Shown piece by piece: positions 47,273-56,061 of a stretch of 64,000 nucleotides of DNA. The stretch comes from a bacterium (GTDB lineage Bacteria; Zhuqueibacterota; Zhuqueibacteria; Zhuqueibacterales; Geothermadaptataceae): NCBI GenBank assembly GCA_024275575.1, contig JAJRYV010000081.1:1-64000 (forward strand), given 5' to 3'. Position 1 is the first letter of the stretch. Each line of letters opens with the position of its first letter. The notes under the pieces are model-generated. The model did no database searches, had not been told where the DNA came from, and saw only the letters and a program-made list of their open reading frames with translations. The position numbers were made by a program, and so were the translations under genes.

Positions 47273-48655
47273 ATGGCGGCAAAAAACAAAGTCTGGAGCG
47301 GCCGCATCGCCGGAGAAGTCAGCCCATTGATGGAGCGTTTCAGTCGCTCGGTGGAAAGCGATTTTCTCATGTGGCGGGAAGATATTGCAGTGAATCGCAT
47401 TTGGGCGGAAGCGCTGGCGGAAATCGGGATATTTTCAACAGGGGAGCTACGCTCAGTGCTTGACGGTCTCGATAAAATCGCCGCTGAAATGGCGGCAAAT
47501 GTGTTCATGTTCGAAGCTGCGGATGAAGATATTCACGTGGCCATTGAGCGTCGATTGACGGAAATTTGCGGTGAAACCGGCGCGCGAATTCACACCGGTC
47601 GCAGCCGCAACGATCAGGTCGCCACCGATGCTCGCCTGTTTCTGAAACGACGATCGGCCGATTGGCTGTGCGAGATTACGCATTTACAAGAGACGCTCTT
47701 ACGCATGGCAAAAGCACAGACCAGGGTGATTTTACCGGGTTATACCCATTGGCAACAAGCGCAGCCCATTCTTCTGTCGCACTATCTTCTGGCGATTTTC
47801 TGGGGCGTCGATCGAACGATTGATCGTCTGCAGAACTATCTGCATCAAATCGACTTGTGCCCCCTCGGCTGCGGTGCGCTGGCGGGCAGCGCTTTTCCCG
47901 TCGACCGGCAGCGTATCGCGCAAAAGCTGGGCTTCCGCGAAGCGTCACCCAACAGCATCGATGCCACTGGAGATCGGGATTTTTGTAGTGAGCTGCTTTT
48001 TATCATCGCTACATTCTTCACCCTACTCAGTCGCGTTGCTGCCGAGATGCAAATCTGGAACACACTGGAATTTTCATTTATCGAATTTTCCGATGCTTTT
48101 GCCACCGGCAGCAGCATGATGCCGCAGAAAAAAAACCCTGATGCCATGGAATTGATCCGTGGGAAATCGGCTGCTGCAATTGCTGCGGCAAATCAGCTGC
48201 TCATTTTACAAAAAGGTCTGCCGCTGACCTACAACCGTGATTTGCAGGAGGATAAAAAAATCACCTTTGCACAGCTCGAAGAGGTTATTCTCGCCACCGC
48301 AGTTTTCCGGGAAGCGCTTTCCGGCGCCAGGTTTAATGCAGAGCAAATGGAAAAAGCACTGGAGCCGGGATTGCTGGCGACTGATCTGGCGGATTATCTG
48401 GTGAAAAAAGGCATGCCTTTTCGCAAGGCGCATGAAGTAATTGGCAAGATCGTGCAGCATTCAATTGCTGAAAAACTTGAATTGACCGATTTCGCGCTGG
48501 AGCAATTCAAAAAATTCAGTGATCTGTTCACTGAGGATGTTTTTGAAATTCTGAAATTTTCATCCAGCATCGCTCAGCGGAATGTCCCGGGTGGTACGGC
48601 TGAAAAAGCGGTGCGTGAACAAATTGTCCGGGCAGAGAAAAACCTGCAAAAATAA
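47273..48655 (+). CDS. argH: Argininosuccinate lyase
   Basis: The ATG at 47273 comes one base after the argG stop. The 460-residue protein has the fumarase-superfamily features: TGRSRNDQVATDARLFL, HWQQAQPILLSHYLLA, and the signature SSMMPQKKNPDAMELIRGK (about residues 280-298) with the catalytic Ser loop. It cleaves argininosuccinate to arginine and fumarate. The longer frame from 47210 reads back into argG and is rejected. No regulatory ARG box was recognised. Confidence 0.93.
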   Translation: MAAKNKVWSGRIAGEVSPLMERFSRSVESDFLMWREDIAVNRIWAEALAEIGIFSTGELRSVLDGLDKIAAEMAANVFMFEAADEDIHVAIERRLTEICGETGARIHTGRSRNDQVATDARLFLKRRSADWLCEITHLQETLLRMAKAQTRVILPGYTHWQQAQPILLSHYLLAIFWGVDRTIDRLQNYLHQIDLCPLGCGALAGSAFPVDRQRIAQKLGFREASPNSIDATGDRDFCSELLFIIATFFTLLSRVAAEMQIWNTLEFSFIEFSDAFATGSSMMPQKKNPDAMELIRGKSAAAIAAANQLLILQKGLPLTYNRDLQEDKKITFAQLEEVILATAVFREALSGARFNAEQMEKALEPGLLATDLADYLVKKGMPFRKAHEVIGKIVQHSIAEKLELTDFALEQFKKFSDLFTEDVFEILKFSSSIAQRNVPGGTAEKAVREQIVRAEKNLQK

Positions 48656-48781
48656 TCTGAAAATGTTCCGCATCGCAGGCATAATCGTCAGGTGAAGGAC
48701 ATGAACAAACTAATTCATCGCAATAATTTATCCCGCCAGGGACAGGTGAAAATAGCCCGGCGATTCATCACTGGGTTGCAT

Positions 48782-50896
48782 TTACTGCCCTGCCTCTAAA
48801 ATTATTTTGGCAAATTCATCGCTGCTGAGGGTTTTGTCTTTGAGCCGCACGCCTTGCGGCTGTAGCAAGCTTTCTGCGGAAGACAGCCAAAAGCCGTTGT
48901 GTTGCATGCTCACTTCTTTTGAAAAATTCGCCCATTCGCCGGATTTAATCTGGATGGATGAAATCGCCAGAGCATGTAATGCATAAATATTTTGCCGGCG
49001 CAACAGATGCATGGCTTCGCGGGCAAAAGGCTCATAAGTAAATAGCAAGACCGGTTTTCCCGGGCTGGAGAGTCCGCGCAGCAGCCCCATTTCATACCAG
49101 TTGCCCGGCAGGTTCGGCAGGAACAGGCCCCAGCAAAATTCAGGGGCGAATGCTTCAACCCGCTCTCTCAGGCGGCGGGCGAAACGCTCGGTTTCTTCCA
49201 TTAAAATTTGATAATACAACGGCAGCAATGCATTGTCGAGCAGAAAGGAAAACCGCTGGTCGGCCGGCGTTTCGACAAAATCGCGCAGCAGTGAATCGGG
49301 CGCGAAACCGCGGGCGCTTTCACGGAAAAACGCCGCTGTTTCAGCCGAGAACTCATGGGCGTTGGTGTAACCGTTGGATCGCGTCAGGCCGTAGAAATCA
49401 GTATCGATGATAAAACCTTTCAACGAGGCAAACTCACTGGCATTTTCAGCAATTCTTGTGAGCGGTGTCCAGAATCCCTGCTGCCAGAAAACCCGGTCAA
49501 GCGGCGACCAGACAGGCTCTTGCATATTTTGGAAATTTTTGCTTTTGCCGGCGGGCCGGCGGAAATCACGATAGTCAAGACCGGCAAACCAGTTGTTGTT
49601 TATCGCAGTGAATTGCTCACTTATTTCGAGCCACAACGCTTTGATTTTGCCACTTTCTTCTGCTGAATAAAATTCCCCGCCGGCAAAGGCCTGCGGTGCC
49701 GCGATGGCCCAGAAAAGGTTGCAGCCTGATTCTGCAAAAAAATAAACCAGCAGGTCTATTTCTTCCAGTCTTTTTGCCGCTGCGATGATCCGTTCCCTGC
49801 TGCGCAAAGGTGTTAGCCTGCCCCAAATAGCTTTGATGCCGTCACGTAAATAATTTTTCATCACCGGGGAGGTGATTCGGGCAGCAAAATATTTTTCTGA
49901 TTGCAGAAGTTCGGCCTTGCTGATATGGCTGATTTTTTTGAGGTTAACGGTTTTCACCGGGAGAAAATCGCTTTTCGGCACTTCGGGCAGTGCGGCCCAA
50001 TGCGGCAATTGTGAGTCGGAGCGTGATTCCAGCGCGGAACTGGCGATCACCGGTGTGAGCAGCATTTTTTGACCCTGCAGGATTTTCGTAAACCGCAAGG
50101 CGATATTCCGCAGGAATTCCTGTGTGTTGCGACGCAGTTTTTTATCGAAAAAGGGGCTCGCATTGCGTTCGTTCGTCGCACCAAAAACATGAAACGCCTT
50201 GCGCGGTATGATCAGGATTGGCGCGTTTTCACCGGTGATGACACTGAGTTGAAAAGGGCCGGGGTAGGTGATTTTGCCTTTTTTAAACGATGCTGCCGGA
50301 AAACTTTCAGCCACAAGTTCGAGATTGGCGCCGCGTAAAATGCGCAACGGCATGAGTTCGCCGAAAGCAACAGTGTCGGTTTTCGAATAAATCCACTGTT
50401 CGTGGCGGCGTACACGGCCAAATTCGCCCATCAAGCTGCGATATCGCAGTTTTTTTTCCTGCGCATGCAGTTCACTGATTTCGATATTCAGGCGTAATTC
50501 GCGTAAAAACTGATTCATCGCATGTCGGTCATCGTTACCGCGCCCATTCAGTGAGCTGGAAAATGCCAGCACGATGCCCTTGCCGGCAGCATAGAATTGC
50601 TTCATGATATCCACGTCTTCACGGGTGATGCGGGTGCCGGCCGCCAGCGGGGTGGGGCCGCCTAAAATCATCAGCATGTCGTAGTTTGCCAAATCCGATT
50701 GCAGCAGATACGGATGATAACGACGGTATTGCACCTCGCAACCGGCAGCCAGCCACGGCCGGGCATAGGCTGCTTGCAAAATCGGGCTGGACATGTTTTT
50801 ATCGAGCAGCAGCAAGCGGTGATGTTTTACCTGTCCCGGCAATAAACTGCAGGTTGTGATGAAGATGGTGAAGATGATCAAACGAAGATTTGCCAT
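48782..50896 (-). CDS. Secreted protein of unknown family
   Basis: I chose the ATG at 50896, preceded by an AAAGGAT site; the longer frame to 50950 adds only non-signal residues. A signal peptide (residues 1-22; FTIFITTCSLLPG) leads to a domain of about 250 residues with DYMLMILGGPTPL-like and AAGKGIVLAFSSSLNGRG segments, suggestive of a flavodoxin or GATase-like alpha/beta fold. The rest is helical and aromatic (IIDTDFYGLTRSNGYTNAHEFS, FAPEFCWGLFLPNLPGNWYEMG). A TIM-barrel is possible, but I recognise no catalytic motif. Length 704 residues. It lies on the same strand as the thioredoxin-fold lipoprotein gene upstream. Confidence 0.6.
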   Translation of the reverse strand: MANLRLIIFTIFITTCSLLPGQVKHHRLLLLDKNMSSPILQAAYARPWLAAGCEVQYRRYHPYLLQSDLANYDMLMILGGPTPLAAGTRITREDVDIMKQFYAAGKGIVLAFSSSLNGRGNDDRHAMNQFLRELRLNIEISELHAQEKKLRYRSLMGEFGRVRRHEQWIYSKTDTVAFGELMPLRILRGANLELVAESFPAASFKKGKITYPGPFQLSVITGENAPILIIPRKAFHVFGATNERNASPFFDKKLRRNTQEFLRNIALRFTKILQGQKMLLTPVIASSALESRSDSQLPHWAALPEVPKSDFLPVKTVNLKKISHISKAELLQSEKYFAARITSPVMKNYLRDGIKAIWGRLTPLRSRERIIAAAKRLEEIDLLVYFFAESGCNLFWAIAAPQAFAGGEFYSAEESGKIKALWLEISEQFTAINNNWFAGLDYRDFRRPAGKSKNFQNMQEPVWSPLDRVFWQQGFWTPLTRIAENASEFASLKGFIIDTDFYGLTRSNGYTNAHEFSAETAAFFRESARGFAPDSLLRDFVETPADQRFSFLLDNALLPLYYQILMEETERFARRLRERVEAFAPEFCWGLFLPNLPGNWYEMGLLRGLSSPGKPVLLFTYEPFAREAMHLLRRQNIYALHALAISSIQIKSGEWANFSKEVSMQHNGFWLSSAESLLQPQGVRLKDKTLSSDEFAKIILEAGQ

Positions 50897-51015
50897 GATA
50901 TCGAAATCCTTTTCTAAAAATCCCTGTGAGGCTTTGGGGGGCACCAACACCGAATAATCCCTTTAAAAATATCAGCAACGGCAGGTGATTGGAGAAAATC
51001 GCGTCAGTTGTCGTC

Positions 51016-52212
51016 TTATTTGACGAATTGCGCGAGATAGGCGGAAAATTCAGCCGCTGGCTGATAACCGATGGCGCGGGAAATTTCACGGCCGCGGTAA
51101 TCGAGGATAACCGTGGTGGGGTAGCGGGTAATATCGTAAATTTTGGCCAAACGCCTTTCACTGTCTCCATCGAGGCGCAAGCAGATAAAACGGTCGGAGA
51201 GACTGACGATTTCGGCGTCGCGATAGGTGCGCTCGTCCATGGTGATGCAGGGGCCGCTCCAGCGGGCATTGAATTTGATCAGCACCGGTTTGCGGGCGCG
51301 CCGCGCACGTTGTTTCGCCTTTTTCAACGAAGATAACCATTGGATTTCCCGTGCCGCCCGCGGTCGTTGCGGCTCTTCGAGATAGGGGTTATCACGGCTG
51401 AGGTCTTCCTCTTTTGAAAACTCGGGAACTCTTCGTTTTAAAAAAATGCCATGGCCGCTGCCGTCAATTTTCAAAATTTCAAAGGCATTTTCTCCGAACC
51501 AGGCAAGCTGGGTCATATCGCGAAAGTGGTTAAAATGAACCTCGGCAAAATCGGCATTTTCGCTTTGAAAAATCGCCCAGCTATCCCGGGCGTCAAAAAA
51601 ACCGTTACAGTCATCATCGATGACAATAACACTGAGATTTTGATCATCGAATTCGAAATTTCCCTGGCGCCAGCTATTACGCAGGAAATGGGCGGTGGTG
51701 GGCAGCCCCCGTACAGGTTGCCAAAAATAGAGCCGCCCCCGGATATATTCCCTGGTTCTTTCTTTTTTCGCCTGAAAATCATAGGTGAGCAGTACCGAAT
51801 CAAATTCGACGTAATGGCGGTTTCGCAAGGCGATAAACTTTCCGCGGGATAGGGGATAGTCGGCATCATTGGTCAAATCATCATCGCCATTTTCATCAAA
51901 AATGAAGCGGTTGTGATAGCGGTCTTTGGGCGAGTTTTTATCGAGGAGAAAGTAGCGTTTTTTGCCGGTATTGCCCATTTGGAAAAAGCCGGCCACCGCC
52001 TGCGAGGTCAGACGCCCAGGTAAAATCAATTGAGCATCGAGAGAATCGATGGGATCGAGATCGACGGATTTGGGCGTGACATAGGGCAAGTGACGGCGCC
52101 CATCGCCATCTTGTTGTTGTAATTCAATCTCAAATGTCCCGCGGTCGCAGGCTGAATTTATCAGAATGAAAACAAACAAACCGGTACGGGCAATATTTTT
52201 ACAGATTTTCAT
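51016..52212 (-). CDS. Thioredoxin-fold lipoprotein with one-cysteine active-site motif
   Basis: A lipoprotein signal at residues 1-22 (VFILINSAC). The first 270 residues are beta-rich with calcium-like or structural motifs (DENGDDDLTNDADYP, VIDDDCNGFFDARDSW). The last 110 form a thioredoxin fold: KPVLIKFNARWSGPCITMDE, then YDITRYPTTVILDYRGREI with the cis-Pro. The usual CxxC is reduced to SGPC, so a simple dithiol oxidoreductase role is not expected; thiol binding or a chaperone-like or DsbD-gamma-like role is more likely. Length 398 residues. Downstream on the same strand is the unknown secreted protein. Confidence 0.72.
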   Translation of the reverse strand: MKICKNIARTGLFVFILINSACDRGTFEIELQQQDGDGRRHLPYVTPKSVDLDPIDSLDAQLILPGRLTSQAVAGFFQMGNTGKKRYFLLDKNSPKDRYHNRFIFDENGDDDLTNDADYPLSRGKFIALRNRHYVEFDSVLLTYDFQAKKERTREYIRGRLYFWQPVRGLPTTAHFLRNSWRQGNFEFDDQNLSVIVIDDDCNGFFDARDSWAIFQSENADFAEVHFNHFRDMTQLAWFGENAFEILKIDGSGHGIFLKRRVPEFSKEEDLSRDNPYLEEPQRPRAAREIQWLSSLKKAKQRARRARKPVLIKFNARWSGPCITMDERTYRDAEIVSLSDRFICLRLDGDSERRLAKIYDITRYPTTVILDYRGREISRAIGYQPAAEFSAYLAQFVK

Positions 52213-52325
52213 TTTTTAAACGCAGTTATTTTATACTGAATTGAAATCGATTGATTCTCTTTATATACCGACAAAATATACCAGCAAAACACCGGTTTTC
52301 AGTTTATCTGGCGGAGAAATTATCA

Positions 52326-53261
52326 TCATTTTCCCCGGGTTTGCTGCGGCTGCAGATCGTCATAAATCCACCGGGAAATAGCGGCGATTGCATGCTCGGC
52401 CTTTTCCGGATCGGCGATGCCTTTCGTCAGCACGACGAGAACACAAGCTCGCCGGGCGGGCGGAAAAATGATGGCGCAATCGTGGCTGATCGCTGTGATC
52501 GAGCCGGTTTTGTTCGCCACTGTAACGCTATCCGGAATGCCGGCAGGAATTTTTTTGCGATAGGCCTGACGCGACATGATTTCGAGCATCTGCGCACAAC
52601 TTTTTTCAGAAGCAGCGGCGGCGGTGGCAATCGCCGTCATGATCAGACGCATATCGCGGGCATTGGTGTAATTGCTCCAGCCCTTGCGAAAGGCTTTGAT
52701 GTCTTCAACACCGCGCAGCACCTGAATAGTATCAGCGCCCAGCGCGCGCATGGCTGCGGTGACGTTTTTTGCATCGACCAATTCGATGAGCAGGTTTGTC
52801 GCAAGGTTGCTGCTGTGAATGATCATCTCCTCGATCAATGTCAGCAGCCGTACATTTTGGCCAAGGGAATCGTAGAGCGATTCACCACCATCACGGCGCA
52901 GGTCGAGGGAAAAGCGGCTGCTGTCGACGATGCTGTAGAATTCATTTTTCACCGGAATCTTATCCGATAAAATCAGCGCTCCCGCATCGACGCGGCGAAA
53001 GAGTTCGATCATCACCGGCACTTTCATCGTGCTGGCCGCATGCATCATCGTTTTGGCATTGAAATCAAATTCCTGCTGCGTCTCAAGATCGAAAAATGAG
53101 ACTGCGATTTCCGCCTTCAGGCTATCGGCCAGTTTGGATATTTGTACGGTTAATTTTTCCGTGTTCAGCATCGGCATTTCAGGCCCTTCGCATCCACAAA
53201 TAGCGATGAAGACGATTGGCAGCATCAGCCTGAGTCCTTTACTCTGAATGCAGGTGCTCAA
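52326..53261 (-). CDS. Class A beta-lactamase-like serine hydrolase
   Basis: The frame starts at a TTG (53261) preceded by AAAGGAT and directly follows the selenoprotein stop. A lipoprotein-type signal ends with the C of AICGC. The serine motif is ASTMK (STMK near residue 77), the SDN-like motif is HSSN (about 149) and KTG is seen in ANKTGSI (about 250), the three core motifs of class A beta-lactamases and DD-peptidases. The Glu166 region is not obvious. Length 311 residues. The position downstream of the SelW-like and ABM genes suggests a joint transcript. Penicillin hydrolysis is not proved by the sequence. Confidence 0.82.
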   Translation of the reverse strand: MSTCIQSKGLRLMLPIVFIAICGCEGPEMPMLNTEKLTVQISKLADSLKAEIAVSFFDLETQQEFDFNAKTMMHAASTMKVPVMIELFRRVDAGALILSDKIPVKNEFYSIVDSSRFSLDLRRDGGESLYDSLGQNVRLLTLIEEMIIHSSNLATNLLIELVDAKNVTAAMRALGADTIQVLRGVEDIKAFRKGWSNYTNARDMRLIMTAIATAAAASEKSCAQMLEIMSRQAYRKKIPAGIPDSVTVANKTGSITAISHDCAIIFPPARRACVLVVLTKGIADPEKAEHAIAAISRWIYDDLQPQQTRGK

Positions 53262-53263
53262 TT

Positions 53264-53485
53264 TTATCCTTTCAGCATCTTGACAATATCATTTTCCCGG
53301 GGAAAACTGCCGGTGTTTTTCTTTGAATAAATCAGATCGTTTTCATGCATGATTTCGAATACACCACCGCCGGATTCGATTAACTCGACCTCGGCACCGG
53401 GAATTTCTTTTTCGATTGCGGCTTTCAAACTGAGAGCTCTGGGTGCAAAATTTCAAACAACACAATATTCAATGGAAACATTCAT
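53264..53485 (-). CDS. SelW/Rdx-family selenoprotein, UGA-encoded Sec at codon 11
   Basis: A small gene hidden from simple ORF calling. ATG at 53485 follows TTGAGGAG, whose TGA overlaps the stop of the upstream ABM gene. It reads MNVSIEYCVV, then TGA at 53453-53455, then NFAPRALSLKAAIEKE, VELIESGGGVFEIM and TGSFPRENDIVKML, stopping with TAA (53264-53266): 73 codons. This is the Rdx (SelW/SelT/SelH) fold: the CxxU/CxxC motif after the first strand, then GGGVFE and the FP--- motif. UGA falls exactly on the second redox position, as in known SelW-like selenoproteins. A stem-loop follows (53421-53437). Cys-form homologues would have TGT or TGC here. Role: small redox protein, partner unknown. Confidence 0.85.
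53421..53437 (-). promoter_or_regulatory. Candidate SECIS stem-loop after the UGA codon
   Basis: On the minus strand, 15 bases after the UGA, GCTCTC and GAAAGC can pair (five of six positions) around the loop AGTTT, which includes a G-T. The distance and size fit bacterial SECIS elements, which lie just 3' of the UGA within the coding sequence. The stem is short and the loop does not have the usual GG, so this is a candidate only. Confidence 0.4.
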
Positions 53486-53494
53486 TTTTTCTCC

Positions 53495-53827
53495 TCAACC
53501 CTTTGATTTGGTAAAAAAACGATTGTGTTCAACTTTACAAATATGCAGTGAAAAAGCATCGTACCATGCCGTTTTGCCTTTTGCCTGCGCTATTTTATGG
53601 CGCGGATTGTTTTTCCAGCGCAGGATATCTTCTTCCGATTGCCAGTAGGAAACGGTTATCCCGGCGGCGGCGCTGCGCACGGATTCAGCGCCGAGGAAAC
53701 CCGACTGCTTTTCCGCCAGGGCAATCATTTCATCCGCCATTTTTCCATAATCTGCACTTTTTTTCAAATTCAGTTTGGAAGTAAAAATTACCGCGTAATA
53801 AGGCGGCTGAGGAACGTCTGTAAACAT
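53495..53827 (-). CDS. ABM-domain (antibiotic biosynthesis monooxygenase-like) protein
   Basis: The 110-residue protein reads 'YYAVIFTSKLNLKKSADYGKMADEMIALAEKQSGFLGAESV', followed by 'GITVSYWQSEEDILRWKNNPRHKIAQAKGKTAWYDAFSLHICKVEH'. This is the dimeric alpha-beta barrel of ABM-family proteins, with the W-x-x-x-x-x-H region typical of YdhR/HmoB-like members. Members include monooxygenases and heme-degrading enzymes; the exact activity is unknown. Its stop (TGA) overlaps the ribosome binding site of the SelW-like gene, and its start is 4 bases after the aminopeptidase stop, so three genes are likely translated together. Confidence 0.8.
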   Translation of the reverse strand: MFTDVPQPPYYAVIFTSKLNLKKSADYGKMADEMIALAEKQSGFLGAESVRSAAAGITVSYWQSEEDILRWKNNPRHKIAQAKGKTAWYDAFSLHICKVEHNRFFTKSKG

Positions 53828-53830
53828 TGA

Positions 53831-54949
53831 TTAGCCAATCAAGTTTTCCGGATTTAACGGCTGCAAGTCCTCGGGTACGAAAAAGCCGTCTTTGCGAATA
53901 AGCACATCGTCGAAATAAATCTCACCGCCGCCGCAATCCGGGGTTTGCCGCATCACCATGTCCCAGTGGACTTTGGAGCGGTTGCCGTTGTCCGCATCTT
54001 CGTAGGCCTGCCCCGGGGTAAAATGAAATGATCCGGCAATTTTTTCATCGAAGAGAATATCGAGCATTGGCCGCGTTACGTGGGGGTTAAAACCAATGGC
54101 AAATTCGCCGATGAAACGCGCGCCTTCGTCGGTGTCGAGAATCTCGTTGAGTTTTTCGTTTTTGTCACCCGTCGCAGCGATGATTTTGCCGCCTTTAAAT
54201 TCCAGGCGGATATCGGCAAATGCGGTGCCCTCGTAAATCGTTGGTGTATTATATTGAATGACGCCGTTGACGCTGTTGCGGACAGGTGCGGTAAAGCATT
54301 CGCCATCTGGGATATTGTGCTCGCCGCCACAGGCAATAGCCGGGATGTCTTTGATGCTGAACGAGATATCCGTGCCGGGCCCGGTGAGACGAACTTTGTC
54401 GGTGCGGTTCATCCATGAAACGAGCGCCTTGCTGTGTTCGGCCATTTTGCCATAGTCGAGGGTACAGACATCGAAATAAAAATCCTCGAATGCTTCAGTG
54501 CTCATGCCGGCCTGCTGGGCGAAGGAGTGCGAGGGGTAGCGCAAGACAACCCATTTTGTATTCTTTACACGCATATCAAAATGCACCGGTTTGACATAGT
54601 AGCTTTTGTAAAAGCCCATTTGCGGCGTCGGTACATCGGACATTTCCATGATATTCTGTCCGCCTCGGATACCGATATAAGCCTGCATGTGCTGCATGCG
54701 GTCGACATCCATTTTCCCCCAGTTTTTAAAGCCGTCTTCAGGTAGATTTTTCACGAGAGAGCGGGTTATTTCATTGTTTTTGATGGTGACAAAAGGCACG
54801 CCGCCTTTATTTTTAACGAGTTCGATGAGCTCGACCACGAGCTGGTGCGGTGTATCGATCGCTTCGATGAGGATATTTTCACCTTTCTGCAGGCGTGTTG
54901 AATGGTTGATGAGCACTTCAGCCAATTGACGATGTCGTGGGTCTTTCAT
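53831..54949 (-). CDS. M29 family aminopeptidase
   Basis: The start ATG (54949) follows a GAGGGG site; an upstream extension to 55030 has none. The 372-residue protein has the M29 (thermophilic aminopeptidase T/II) features: MKDPRHRQLAEVLINHSTRLQKGENI, ACGGEHNIPDGECFTAPVRNSVNG (metal Glu ligands in the GE/PDGE region) and GFNPHVTRP with YEDADNGNRSKVHWDMVM. Such enzymes are dimeric metallopeptidases releasing N-terminal amino acids. The gene is divergent from larB across 184 bases. It is the first of a set that includes the ABM and SelW-like genes. Confidence 0.88.
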   Translation of the reverse strand: MKDPRHRQLAEVLINHSTRLQKGENILIEAIDTPHQLVVELIELVKNKGGVPFVTIKNNEITRSLVKNLPEDGFKNWGKMDVDRMQHMQAYIGIRGGQNIMEMSDVPTPQMGFYKSYYVKPVHFDMRVKNTKWVVLRYPSHSFAQQAGMSTEAFEDFYFDVCTLDYGKMAEHSKALVSWMNRTDKVRLTGPGTDISFSIKDIPAIACGGEHNIPDGECFTAPVRNSVNGVIQYNTPTIYEGTAFADIRLEFKGGKIIAATGDKNEKLNEILDTDEGARFIGEFAIGFNPHVTRPMLDILFDEKIAGSFHFTPGQAYEDADNGNRSKVHWDMVMRQTPDCGGGEIYFDDVLIRKDGFFVPEDLQPLNPENLIG

Positions 54950-55133
54950 GATGCCCCTCAAGGGTTTATTGAATCGGTTTGTACAAATTTTTAGAATTGC
55001 AAATATAGGGAAAGCAGGTTTGAATGTCAAGCTACACGTAATTGCTGATAAAAACTTGCAACTCTATGGGAAATAGATTATATTCGGCATTCTTTTATTC
55101 GGACCAAACGCAATAAATTATTTAAGTAACGAT

Positions 55134-55892
55134 ATGGATGAAGGACAGATAAAACACCTGCTGCAGCGGTTTCAAAAAGGTGAAATCGATGAAAACGAGG
55201 CGGTTAACAATTTAAAAACGCTGCCGTTCGAAAATCTGTCTTTCGCCAATATCGATCACCACCGTGCTTTGCGCCAGGGCTGGCCGGAGACTATTTTTTG
55301 CGAAGGCAAAACCACCGCCCAAATCACCGCCATCGCGGAACGCATTCTTAAAAATGAGAGCCGGCTCTTAGCAACACGCATTTCCTACGCAGCGGCGTCT
55401 GATTTGTTGGTGCGCTTCCCTGATTTAAACTACAATGAAACAGCGCGCACCATTGCTTCTGTTCCACAGATAAGCAGCTGTGAAAAAGCAGTGAAAATTG
55501 CGGTTCTTTGCGCTGGAACCAGCGATATTCCGGTCGCTGAAGAAGCCGTGGAGACATTGGCCGCGCTGTCGATCCCCTGCACGCAAATTTATGACGTCGG
55601 GGTCGCCGGGATTCATCGTTTGTTCGATCAACTTGAGCAGTTGCAGGAAGTGGATCATATCATCGTCTGTGCCGGCATGGAAGGCGCTCTGGCAAGCGTG
55701 GTCGGCGGACTCGTTGGTGTGCCCATCGTCGCCGTACCGACTTCTGTGGGATACGGCGCCAGTTTTAACGGTCTCGCAGCATTACTGGCGATGCTTAATA
55801 GTTGCGCTGCGGGCATTTCAGTGGTGAATATCGACAACGGCTTTGGTGCCGCCTGCGTGGTTGCACGGCAGGTTTATCATAATAACAGGTGA
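55134..55892 (+). CDS. larB: Nickel-pincer cofactor biosynthesis protein LarB
   Basis: The 252-residue protein shows the AIR-carboxylase-like C-terminal part (about residues 120-245; 'VAVLCAGTSDIPVAEEAVETL', 'YDVGVAGIHRLF', 'ICAGMEGALASVVGGLVGVPIVAVPTSVGYGASFNGLAALLAMLNSC') and the N-terminal helical region with a D-x-x-R area (NIDHHRALRQGWPETIFCEGKT). This is LarB, which carboxylates and hydrolyses nicotinic acid adenine dinucleotide in making the Ni-pincer nucleotide cofactor of lactate racemase and other LarA enzymes. No larA, larC or larE is in the window. The start has no strong ribosome binding site. Confidence 0.93.
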   Translation: MDEGQIKHLLQRFQKGEIDENEAVNNLKTLPFENLSFANIDHHRALRQGWPETIFCEGKTTAQITAIAERILKNESRLLATRISYAAASDLLVRFPDLNYNETARTIASVPQISSCEKAVKIAVLCAGTSDIPVAEEAVETLAALSIPCTQIYDVGVAGIHRLFDQLEQLQEVDHIIVCAGMEGALASVVGGLVGVPIVAVPTSVGYGASFNGLAALLAMLNSCAAGISVVNIDNGFGAACVVARQVYHNNR

Positions 55893-56061
55893 AGCTGTTG
55901 AAATAAGGGCTTTTTACATTGAGCCTGCTTAAATACAGATTTACAGTGATGAGAAACAGGCGTTGGATAACCCTGCCAGGGTTGTTCTGCCTGAAAAATG
56001 TCACTGCTTTGGCGAACCATTATTATCAAAAAGATTTTTACCAAATGAGCAGGAGGATATT

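Noticed and set aside
52251-52970. A 239-codon plus-strand frame opposite the beta-lactamase-like gene
   Set aside because: No family features, and the minus-strand gene has all three active-site motifs.
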